Assembly: GCA_022750195.1 (NCBI GenBank)
Contig: JAKIWE010000006.1
Location: forward strand, 62,001-126,000
From: Thermoplasmata archaeon
GTDB lineage: Archaea; Thermoplasmatota; Thermoplasmata; Lutacidiplasmatales; UBA184
DNA: 64,000 bases
Direction: 5' to 3'
A program made the position numbers and the translations under genes. Shown piece after piece: positions 53,063-62,272 of the stretch (position 1 is the stretch's first letter; each line of letters opens with the position of its first letter). The notes below the pieces were generated by a model that saw only the letters and a program-made list of their open reading frames with translations, was not told where the DNA came from and searched no databases.

Positions 53063-54658
53063 TTAGCTTAAGTCCGAGGCTTCCGGCGTGCCGGGGAGGC
53101 TCCGCGCGACGGCCGGCGCCTCCGTCGGCGCGGCGGTGTCAGCGGTGGCGGCTACCTGGGTCTTCGGCAACCGCCCGGAGATCGCGAGCGCGAACAGGAT
53201 GGCCGCTACCCCCAAGGGAACGAGAGCCCACCAGACGTCCTGGATCGATACGGCCACGGCCGAGTGGATCGCGAGGAGGAACGCGGGGGACCCCGGCGGG
53301 ATCGTCGTCGGTTGGAGGGCGGTAAAGCGGGAGAGCTGGAAGGTGGCGAGCAGGGAGACGACGATCGAGCCGCCGAGGTTGCTGATGAACCAGACGAGCG
53401 AATTCGCGGTCCCGACGTCCTTCGCGGCGACGCTGTACTGGATCGCGAGCTGGGTCGGCGCGAAGGTCATCCCCACGCCGAACCCGATCGGGATCAGGGC
53501 GCCGGCAAGGCCCAGGGGGATGACGAGCGCGGTGAACCGGAAGATCGGAGGCGTGGTGGGCACGGCGGTCAACAAGGCGACGCCGACCGTGGCGAGGATC
53601 ACTCCCACCAGTACCGGGGCCCGGTAGCCGATGCGAGCCACCATCATCCCGCCGAGCGCCGCTCCGATGATCATCGGGATCATGAACGCGTAGAGGATGT
53701 CCCGGCTCAGGTCGGTCGACCCGCCCAGGCCCTGCACGACCAGGATCGGGACGAACGTAACCACGACGGTGAGCAACGCCCCGCGCAGGAAGTTCACGCC
53801 GCTGCTCGCGGCGACGAGCCGCTTCTGGAACAGCCGTAGCGGCACGAGCGGGTCCTTCGCCCGCCACTCGACGAGGAGGAAGACCGGGAACAGAACGAGC
53901 GCGACGGCCAGGAGGCCGATCGTCCGCGGGTCGGTCCAGGCCCAACCGTTGGAGGTCTCCACGAGGGCGAAGATCAGCGCGCCGACCCAGACGACCATGA
54001 GCCCCCCTCCCTCGACGTCGAACCGCCGACGGTCGGCGCTCGGCGGGACCGAACGGATCGTCGTCAGCACGAGCGCGACGGCGGCGAAGCCGACGGGGAG
54101 GTTGACGAAGAAGATCCACCGCCAGGTCGTCGTGTCGATGATGTAGCTCCCGATCAGGGGCCCGAAGACGATCGCGATGCCGAAGACCCCGGAGAGCAGG
54201 CCGACGAGGCGGGCGGCTGCCTCCGGCGGGAACAGGTCGGCGACGAGCGAGAAGACGACGGTGAAGAACGCCCCACTTCCCAGGCCCTGGACGGCGCGGA
54301 AGGCGATCAACTGGTCGAGGTTCTGGGAGAGCCCAGAAGCGGCCGAGCCGGCGAGGAAGATCCCGAGCCCGAACAGGTAGAAGGTCCGGCGGCCGAACCG
54401 GTCGGAGAGCTTCCCGAAGATCGGGATGGCGACGGTCTGGGCGATCAAGTAGGAGCTGACGACGAACACCTGGCCGGAGACGTCGTGCAGGTCCTGCGCG
54501 ATGTTCGGGAGCGCGGTCACGACGATGAAATTGTCGAGCGCGCCGAGGAGTAGCCCCATCATCAGGGCCGCGAGAATGCCCGCGCTGCGCAGACGAGAGG
54601 GTGCGGCCACCGGCGGGGTGGGGAGGGAGCTGGGGAGGTTCGATACGGTGTCGTCCAT
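53063..54658 (-). CDS. MFS drug-efflux transporter, DHA2 (14-helix) type
   Basis: A 531-residue protein with about 14 membrane helices. LDNFIVVTALPNIAQDL is the motif D1 region of DHA2 pumps, and GKLSDRFGRRTFYLFG is motif A between helices 2 and 3. GVFGIAIVFGPLIGSYI is motif C, typical of drug:proton antiporters. The C-terminus is cytoplasmic and Ala/Thr rich. It probably exports hydrophobic compounds using proton flow. It starts 404 nt after the cyclase gene start in the same direction is not implied; the cyclase lies downstream, 19 nt after its stop, so both could share a transcript. Confidence 0.92.
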   Translation of the reverse strand: MDDTVSNLPSSLPTPPVAAPSRLRSAGILAALMMGLLLGALDNFIVVTALPNIAQDLHDVSGQVFVVSSYLIAQTVAIPIFGKLSDRFGRRTFYLFGLGIFLAGSAASGLSQNLDQLIAFRAVQGLGSGAFFTVVFSLVADLFPPEAAARLVGLLSGVFGIAIVFGPLIGSYIIDTTTWRWIFFVNLPVGFAAVALVLTTIRSVPPSADRRRFDVEGGGLMVVWVGALIFALVETSNGWAWTDPRTIGLLAVALVLFPVFLLVEWRAKDPLVPLRLFQKRLVAASSGVNFLRGALLTVVVTFVPILVVQGLGGSTDLSRDILYAFMIPMIIGAALGGMMVARIGYRAPVLVGVILATVGVALLTAVPTTPPIFRFTALVIPLGLAGALIPIGFGVGMTFAPTQLAIQYSVAAKDVGTANSLVWFISNLGGSIVVSLLATFQLSRFTALQPTTIPPGSPAFLLAIHSAVAVSIQDVWWALVPLGVAAILFALAISGRLPKTQVAATADTAAPTEAPAVARSLPGTPEASDLS

Positions 54659-54777
54659 GGAGCGTTCCGATGAGAGCCCAGAGGGCGAACGCCGCCGACC
54701 GGCTCAGGGTTTTAAGCTTGGCGAATCGCCGAGGTTCCGCCGTGCCAAAGACGCGCAGGCCCCGTCGGCTCGGCCGA

Positions 54778-55731
54778 CTAGGTGACCCCTTTCCCCGGCG
54801 CGCTGGGCGTCTCGGCGGGCAGTTCCGGTAGGTCTGCGATCCCCTCTTGGATCCGGAGCTCGGACTCCGTCAGGCTCCGCAGGAGGGTCCGCACCCACGG
54901 GCGAGAGAAGACGACGAGGATCGGGACGACGGCAAGGCCGACCAGCAGGAGGTCGACCCAGAGGCCCGGGACCCAGGCGGCCGACGGCATGCCGAGGATC
55001 GTCGCCGCGGTGTTCGGAATCAGGACCACCGCGCTGACCAACCCGAGCAGGAGCGCGACGTAGGTAATCCCCAGCATCCGGATGTTGGAGGTGTTCGCGA
55101 GGGCGGCGATCCGGTTCGACGTCTTCGAGAGCTGGTTCGCGGCCTCGGCGATCCGGTTCGACTCCTCCGCGTTCCGGAGCAGGATGAGGTCGCTGAGCGA
55201 CTGCGAAACATTCGCGGCGAAGGCGCGAGCCCGGTCGAGCTCTCCTTCGATCGGCGCCGAGGTGGCCGCGAACTTCGGGAACGATTCGGAGAGGGGGCCC
55301 TGGCATTCGACGAGGGCGACGACGGCCCGTCCTAGCTGGGCGCGCACGAGCGCCGTCTCGCGCTGCAGCGACCAGACGTGCGCGAGCGGCACCTGCCGCC
55401 CGCGCCGTTGCGCCTCGGCGAGCCGCTCGTCGACCTCCTCGACCCGTTCCATGTACCGGTGCGCGAGCGAGAAGAACAGGTCGTAGAGCCGGGCGGAGTC
55501 GCCGCTGAGTCCCGCGGAGGAGGAAGGCCCGTTCGTGGGGAGCGGCGGGCCGAGGAAGTCCACCCCGTCCCGGCCGACGAACACCCCGAGCCATTCGACC
55601 TCGGAGCCCTCGCCCGGGGCGCTCAGCGCGAGCAACGTTCCCGCGCGGCCGTGGAGCACCGGGTGCCGCGGAGACTCCTGCGCGGGTTTCCCGAGGGCGA
55701 CAATCGCCTCGGCGATCGATCCGATCGGCAT
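54778..55731 (-). CDS. Two-helix membrane protein, CorA-like in layout
   Basis: A 317-residue protein. The first 200 residues are soluble, helical and charged, with a coiled-coil run (MERVEEVDERLAEAQRRG; ESNRIAEAANQLSKTSNRIA). Two membrane helices follow at about 222-245 and 255-277, then a cytoplasmic tail. The order long cytoplasmic helix then two C-terminal helices recalls CorA magnesium channels, but the GMN selectivity signature is absent. The transported ion, if any, is unknown. It starts 28 nt after the gyrB stop and is probably cotranscribed. Confidence 0.6.
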   Translation of the reverse strand: MPIGSIAEAIVALGKPAQESPRHPVLHGRAGTLLALSAPGEGSEVEWLGVFVGRDGVDFLGPPLPTNGPSSSAGLSGDSARLYDLFFSLAHRYMERVEEVDERLAEAQRRGRQVPLAHVWSLQRETALVRAQLGRAVVALVECQGPLSESFPKFAATSAPIEGELDRARAFAANVSQSLSDLILLRNAEESNRIAEAANQLSKTSNRIAALANTSNIRMLGITYVALLLGLVSAVVLIPNTAATILGMPSAAWVPGLWVDLLLVGLAVVPILVVFSRPWVRTLLRSLTESELRIQEGIADLPELPAETPSAPGKGVT

Positions 55732-55759
55732 CGGTGAACGCGGATCTCCTTAGGCGGGC

Positions 55760-57694
<1,935 letters not shown>

Positions 57695-57718
57695 TCAGAA
57701 AATCAGAGCCGGAGTGTC

Positions 57719-57726
57719 GTTATAAG
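57719..57726 (-). promoter_or_regulatory. TATA box of gyrB
   Basis: TTATAACG on the minus strand, centred about 50 nt from the gyrB ATG, predicting a leader of about 24 nt. Confidence 0.5.
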
Positions 57727-57947
57727 GCTTGGGCTCCGCGAGAAAAAACCAGCCTATGAGAAGGGCAGGAATCGTGTCCAAAATCCCTCCGGTCGTGAAC
57801 GACCGGGACCCCCCGGAGCCACAGGGGGAAGCGGCCGGAAAGGAGAGCTCGCCCCTGGAGATTTCGGGCGCCAGGAACGTTGTCGCCGAACTCGAACGTC
57901 CGGACCAGGGCGGCACTCCGACCGAGCTCCTTCGGCCACCGGAGTGT

Positions 57948-58658
57948 TCATCGCGGAGGAGGTTGCGGTGCACGTCGGCGCACGAGTCGAGCCGTGTACC
58001 CCGCCAAGGTCGCGAGCGGGCGAGCCGACCGCTTCAGGGAGGGCGTCAGGCGCACCGTGCGAGGGCGGTACTCGATGCGGTCGACAAGGAACGACGACTC
58101 GAAGGTGGTCACCACGTCGCGCACCGACAGGCGGTGCGGCGGACCCCACGACCCCGTCTCCTCGCGTCCGACCCAGAAGAGTAGGTAAGGGGCTCCGGGA
58201 GCCAAAAGGCGCGCCAGACCGGTCGAGAACGACGTCCGTGTCTGCGTAGGGAGGGTTTGGAAACATCCCACGTCGACCGCGGCTCGAAACGCCGCGGCGG
58301 GGAGAGCGCTCTCGAGTACGTCGTCCACCAAGAAGACGGGATTCCTAGCGTCAGGCCCTCGAAGCGACTCGGCCGAAGAGACCGCGCCTCGAGCGATGTC
58401 GATCCCCGTGACCCGAAAGCCCCGGCCGGCCAGCCAGTAGGAATTTGTCCCCACTCCGCAGCCAATGTCGAGAACGGGACCTGGCGGGCTCAACGCGCTC
58501 TGCTCCACGACTCGGACCAAGGGCGGGAAAGGGCCTTGGCTGGCCCAAGGAAGCCCTCGAGGGGGGGTCTCCGCATACAGGCGTTCCCACAGAGCGCGAG
58601 CCGCGGCCGGCATTCCGCGCGAGCCGCGAGGGCGCCCCCTCCTGCTTGCTGCGGGCAT
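57948..58658 (-). CDS. Class I SAM-dependent methyltransferase
   Basis: A 236-residue protein. A basic N-terminus is followed by PWASQGPFPPLVRVVEQ and SAM motif I VLDIGCGVGTNSYWLAGRG near residue 62. GIDIARGAVSSAESL is the acidic loop that binds the ribose, and VDVGCFQTLP is the post-II region. This resembles thiopurine/tellurite-type small methyltransferases (inference). A TATA box (CCTAAATG, 58686-58693) gives a predicted leader of about 5 nt. Confidence 0.85.
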   Translation of the reverse strand: MPAASRRGRPRGSRGMPAAARALWERLYAETPPRGLPWASQGPFPPLVRVVEQSALSPPGPVLDIGCGVGTNSYWLAGRGFRVTGIDIARGAVSSAESLRGPDARNPVFLVDDVLESALPAAAFRAAVDVGCFQTLPTQTRTSFSTGLARLLAPGAPYLLFWVGREETGSWGPPHRLSVRDVVTTFESSFLVDRIEYRPRTVRLTPSLKRSARPLATLAGYTARLVRRRAPQPPPR

Positions 58659-59010
58659 CGGTGCGGGTCAACGAGGAACGCACGACATTTAGGAGCGATG
58701 CAACGTTGCTACGTGTCAAGGTTGGTTGGCTGACCGCCGACGCCATTAGAATCGGACCCACGACGACGCGTCCTGCCCGCGTCCGCCCCAGGAAAGCCGC
58801 TCACAAAGTTACGAAACCGCGAGCTCGCCCTTCCTGATCGTTCGAATCCTCACCGGCTCGAGCTCCGGGCCGGGCCGAGCGCGTGCGAGGGGGAGGGGCT
58901 TCAGGGCGCTCCAGTCCCAGCACCGGTGCCGGTCAACGGTGGCCCACCAGCCCTTAAGCCCCCATGCGACTCGCGGAGTCTCCCAACCGATTCGCTCACG
59001 GAATCTGACG
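58659..59010. other. Divergent intergenic region with two TATA boxes and a palindrome
   Basis: About 352 bases between divergent methyltransferase and VIT-family genes. It holds the methyltransferase TATA box (58686-58693), a perfect 10-bp palindrome GCAACGTTGC at 58700-58709 just upstream of that box, and CTTAAG at 58953-58958, the likely TATA element of the transporter. No convincing small gene was found between them. Confidence 0.5.
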
Positions 59011-59751
59011 ATGGCGGACGCACCGAACGTGGCCGGGGGTGGTTCGAAAGCAGCCCTCCTCCACGAGATGCACCCGAAACCGACGCTGCTGTCGGATTTC
59101 ATCCTGGGCAGTCAGGACGGCATCGTCAACGTGTTGGGCATCATCCTCGGGCTCGCCGCCGCCGGCGCCACACGGAACATCGTGATCATCGCGACGCTCG
59201 CCGCGCTCGCGGCGGAGTCCATCGCGATGGGTGCGGTGGCGTACACGTCGACCCTTTCGCGACGGCGCCTGTATCTCGCCGAGGTGGCGCGCGAAGAACT
59301 TGAGATGCGGGAGGTACCCGAAGCCGAGCGCGCCGAGGTGCGCGCCGTGCTCGTCGAGTGGGGCTACCAGGGCGACCAACTGGACGAACTGCTCGACCAC
59401 ATTTGCGGCAATCCGAAAGCGATGCTCGAGTTCATGATGGCGTTCGAGCTCAAGCTATCCCCGGTGGCGGCTACCGCACCGCGGGCCAGCGCGTCGGTCG
59501 TCGGATCGGCTACCCTGATCGGCCATCTGGTGCCGCTCATTCCGTTTTTCGTCCTGATCGACGTCTTCCAGGGCGCGGTCCTCGCCGTGATTCTGAGCGC
59601 CGTCGCCCTGTTCGCTATCGGTTGGTACGAGGCGAAGATCACGGCCGGCCGATGGTGGCGAAACGGCCTCCAGATGCTGGCGATCGGCCTTGCCGGAGGG
59701 TTCGCTGGGTTCCTGATCGGCTACATCTTGCACGCGGGCGGTTTCTACTAG
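59011..59751 (+). CDS. VIT1/CCC1-family iron/manganese transporter
   Basis: A 246-residue protein with five predicted membrane helices. FILGSQDGIVNVLGIILGLA is the first helix with the conserved Asp, and ESIAMGAVAYTSTLSRR is helix 2 with the conserved Glu and Met. A charged cytoplasmic loop (about 85-140) carries the metal-binding Glu residues (EELEMREVPEAERAEV). The family moves Fe(II) or Mn(II) out of the cytosol. ATG 59011 fits the family; the upstream frame to 58939 would add 24 unlike residues. It precedes redox genes, which suits metal-stress defence. Confidence 0.92.
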   Translation: MADAPNVAGGGSKAALLHEMHPKPTLLSDFILGSQDGIVNVLGIILGLAAAGATRNIVIIATLAALAAESIAMGAVAYTSTLSRRRLYLAEVAREELEMREVPEAERAEVRAVLVEWGYQGDQLDELLDHICGNPKAMLEFMMAFELKLSPVAATAPRASASVVGSATLIGHLVPLIPFFVLIDVFQGAVLAVILSAVALFAIGWYEAKITAGRWWRNGLQMLAIGLAGGFAGFLIGYILHAGGFY

Positions 59752-59948
59752 GAGCCGTCGGGAGACGTCCGCCTCGGTGCAGTGCCGCGTAACAATTTCC
59801 GTCCTCCGAGAACGGCACTCCCGGTGCCTGCGGCCGCAGCTCGCCGGTGGACCTCTCGGCGAGACCTGCTCTCTCAGAAATGTTAAGCGGCACTAGCTCC
59901 GTGCTCCGACGGGGGGATCGTTTGGCGAAGCTACGGACCACGGCCCCG

Positions 59949-60440
59949 ATGCGGGGAGCGCCCAGCCTGCTGCCCGAGGGGACTCCGGCACCCCTCTTCG
60001 AGCTCCCTTCGACTCCCGATCAGAAGGTCGCGCTCAAGGAACTGCGGGGACGGCCGGTCGTGCTCGCGTTCTACCCGGCCGATTGGAGCCCGGTCTGCAC
60101 CGATCAGATGGGGGTGTACAACGAAGTGCTCCCGGAGTTCGAGAAGTTCGATGCCGAGATCATGGGGATCTCGGTGGACGGGATCTGGTCGCACGCCGCG
60201 TTCGCCCGGGACCGGAAACTGCACTTCCCGCTGCTCGCGGACTTCGAGCCCAAAGGTGAGGTCTCCCGCCAGTACGGTGCGTACATGGAGCGGGAGGGCG
60301 AGAGCGCCCGGGCGCTCTTCGTGATCGACCCGAAGGGCACGATCCGATGGAGCTACCTTTCGCCGACGGGGATCAACCCTGGGGCCAACGGGATCCTGGC
60401 GGCGCTCGAGCGGATCTCGAAGGGAGCGCCCCGGACATGA
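59949..60440 (+). CDS. Peroxiredoxin (AhpC/TSA family)
   Basis: A 163-residue peroxiredoxin. FYPADWSPVCTDQMGVYNE carries the peroxidatic Cys (motif PxxxSPxC), and DGIWSHAAFARD and LFVIDPKGTIRWSY complete the fold. No second Cys is visible, so it may be a 1-Cys enzyme that relies on an external thiol. It reduces peroxides in the cytoplasm. TTG 59922 with an upstream GGGGGGA is an alternative start. Its stop overlaps the next ATG as ATGA, so it is translationally coupled to the DsbA-like gene, which could reduce it. Confidence 0.92.
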   Translation: MRGAPSLLPEGTPAPLFELPSTPDQKVALKELRGRPVVLAFYPADWSPVCTDQMGVYNEVLPEFEKFDAEIMGISVDGIWSHAAFARDRKLHFPLLADFEPKGEVSRQYGAYMEREGESARALFVIDPKGTIRWSYLSPTGINPGANGILAALERISKGAPRT

Positions 60441-61042
60441 ACGCGAGCGAAGAGTCCCCGCGCCTGACCCTTCCCATCGGCACTCGGGACCACACGCAGG
60501 GTCCGGCGACCGCTCCGACCACGCTCCTCGAGTACGGCGACTACGAGTGCCCGTACTGCGGGGAGGCCTATCCGATCGTGAAGGCGATCCAGAAGCGGCT
60601 CGGAGATAAGCTGCGATTCGTCTTCCGCAACTTTCCGCTGGCGAACATGCACCCTCACGCGACGCTCGCCGCGGAGGCCGCCGAGGCGGTCGGTGCGCAC
60701 GGCAAGTTCTGGGAGATGCACGATACGCTCTACGAGCATCAGGGGGCCCTGGACCCGAGCGACCTGGTCCGCTACGCGAGCCGACTGGGGGTCGCCACCG
60801 GGCCGTTCACCGCCGAGCTGGACCGCCACGCGTACGCCGAGCGGGTACGGGAGGACTTCAGTAGCGGTGTGCGGAGTGGGGTGAACGGGACCCCGACTTT
60901 TTACATCAACGGAGTCCGGCACAACGGCTCCTACGAACTTGAGGAGCTCCTGGCGGCCCTCGAACACCCCCCACGCACCGGAGCGGCAACCTCCGGCTCC
61001 CTGCCCCATTCCCGACCCCCGCGCCGGCGTTCGGTCGCCTGA
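60437..61042 (+). CDS. DsbA-like thioredoxin-fold protein, cytoplasmic
   Basis: A 201-residue protein. YGDYECPYCGEAYPIV at about residues 33-48 has the CPYC active site. FRNFPLANMHPHATLAAEAA and VNGTPTFYINGVRHNG (cis-Pro loop) are the DsbA/DSBA-thioredoxin features. There is no signal peptide or membrane helix, so unlike bacterial DsbA it should work inside the cell. Its ATG lies in the peroxiredoxin stop, so the two probably form a peroxide-reduction pair (inference). The C-terminal 25 residues are basic and disordered. Confidence 0.92.
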   Translation: MNASEESPRLTLPIGTRDHTQGPATAPTTLLEYGDYECPYCGEAYPIVKAIQKRLGDKLRFVFRNFPLANMHPHATLAAEAAEAVGAHGKFWEMHDTLYEHQGALDPSDLVRYASRLGVATGPFTAELDRHAYAERVREDFSSGVRSGVNGTPTFYINGVRHNGSYELEELLAALEHPPRTGAATSGSLPHSRPPRRRSVA

Positions 61043-61081
61043 GGCCCGCTCCCGGCGGGGCTTCGACCCCGTGACCGTGGG

Positions 61082-61525
61082 CTAGCCCGTGCCGCGAGCG
61101 GCCGCCGCCTTGGCCGCCAAGGCGGCGAACTCTTCGCGACCAAAGGCCGTCCCAGCGAGGCCCCATCCCCCCTCGGCGGCCTCGGTCAGCAGCACCCACG
61201 TGCGGGTCGCCTGGGTCGGGTCACCCGCGATCCGGGCCACGATCTCCGTGACCTCCGCCACGAGCTGTTTCTGGCCGGCCCTGGTGAGGGCCGCGGGCGG
61301 GGTGATGATCTGCACGCGCACGGTCCGCGGGCCGTCGGTGGCGGCGGTATGGACCGCGTGCGGGTCCATCCGGTGGATGTAGGCGGCGGTGTTGTTCAAG
61401 TGGAACGGACCCGGCGTTGCCACGCCTTCCGCGCGGAGCACGGCCTTCGTGAGCTCCTCGCCGAGTTGGCGATCCGTTCCAGCGGGAAACAGGTCGGCGC
61501 GTGCGTAGACATCGATCATCGGCAT
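61082..61525 (-). CDS. Tautomerase-superfamily protein
   Basis: A 147-residue protein from ATG 61525, starting MPMIDVYAR, with Pro as residue 2, the catalytic N-terminal proline of tautomerases after Met removal. The later VQIITPPAALTRAGQKQLV and RTWVLLTEAAEGGWGLAG give a fused two-unit (MIF-like) length. The family tautomerises keto/enol acids or acts on aromatics. It is divergent from a TetR gene and an efflux pump. The frame upstream includes the TATA box (CTATATG, 61557-61563) and is rejected. Confidence 0.85.
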   Translation of the reverse strand: MPMIDVYARADLFPAGTDRQLGEELTKAVLRAEGVATPGPFHLNNTAAYIHRMDPHAVHTAATDGPRTVRVQIITPPAALTRAGQKQLVAEVTEIVARIAGDPTQATRTWVLLTEAAEGGWGLAGTAFGREEFAALAAKAAAARGTG

Positions 61526-61556
61526 AGGGCCCCACGAGGCGATTATGACGACCGTC

Positions 61557-61563
61557 ATATAGT
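61557..61563 (-). promoter_or_regulatory. TATA box of the tautomerase gene
   Basis: CTATATG on the minus strand, centred 35 nt from ATG 61525. It lies in the intergenic region upstream of the divergent tetR gene, where an operator might be expected. Confidence 0.45.
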
Positions 61564-61635
61564 TGCTGGGGGTCTCTGAGCCGATCCGCCCGACACCGTT
61601 CCGCACGGCGTCGAGCTTCGGTCGCAAGGAGCTCC

Positions 61636-62211
61636 ATGTCGAGTACGAGCCGGGAACGGATGGTCGCGACGGCGGCTTCGATGATCGGCTCCCGAGGCGT
61701 GAAAGGCACTTCCTTTTCGGAGGTCCTGGCGGCGAGCCAAGCGCCACGAGGGTCGATCTACCACCACTTTCCGGCGGGCAAGCGCCAGCTCGTCGCCGAG
61801 GCCGTTCGCCGGACGACCGGGCTCGTGCTCGCCCACCAGAGGAGCTGCTCGGCCGAGACGCCCGCGGGGATCCTAGATCACTTCGTTTCGTTCTTTCGAC
61901 AGGCGCTCACCGCCTCGCGCTGCCAATCCGGCTGTCCGGTAGCGGGCGTCGTACTCGACTCGTACGCGGAGCAGGGCCAGCTTCTCGGGATCGTTCGACG
62001 CAGCTTTCGGTCCTGGGTGACGTTGCTCACCGCGCAGCTGGTGGCGGCAGGAATGACCCGAGAAGGTGCTCGTGCGCTCTCCGTGACGGCGCTCGCCTCC
62101 ATCGAAGGCGGACTTTTGTTGTGTCGGGCCGAAGGCGACGTGGAGCCGCTCAACGTCATCGAGCGACACCTGCGCTCGTTGGCGCGCGCCTCGCTCCCGC
62201 GAGGTCGGTGA
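61636..62211 (+). CDS. TetR-family transcription regulator
   Basis: A 191-residue protein. The N-terminal HTH is ATAASMIGSRGVKGTSFSEV, then LAASQAPRGSIYHHFPAGKR, the standard TetR recognition helix and hinge. The C-terminal ligand domain with CQSGCPVAG resembles the LmrA/YxaF group that represses multidrug pumps. It precedes the MFS pump by 61 nt, so it probably controls the pump and perhaps the divergent tautomerase. Inducer and operator are not identified. Confidence 0.93.
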   Translation: MSSTSRERMVATAASMIGSRGVKGTSFSEVLAASQAPRGSIYHHFPAGKRQLVAEAVRRTTGLVLAHQRSCSAETPAGILDHFVSFFRQALTASRCQSGCPVAGVVLDSYAEQGQLLGIVRRSFRSWVTLLTAQLVAAGMTREGARALSVTALASIEGGLLLCRAEGDVEPLNVIERHLRSLARASLPRGR

Positions 62212-62272
62212 AGCCCACGATGCTTCGGAGGGAACGCCGGGGCGAACGGGACTTCGCAGAACGAGGTTACCG

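Noticed and set aside
57729..58184. Plus-strand open frame of 151 residues next to gyrB
   Set aside because: Its second half is antisense to the methyltransferase; the first half has no recognisable domain, although a TATA box lies near.
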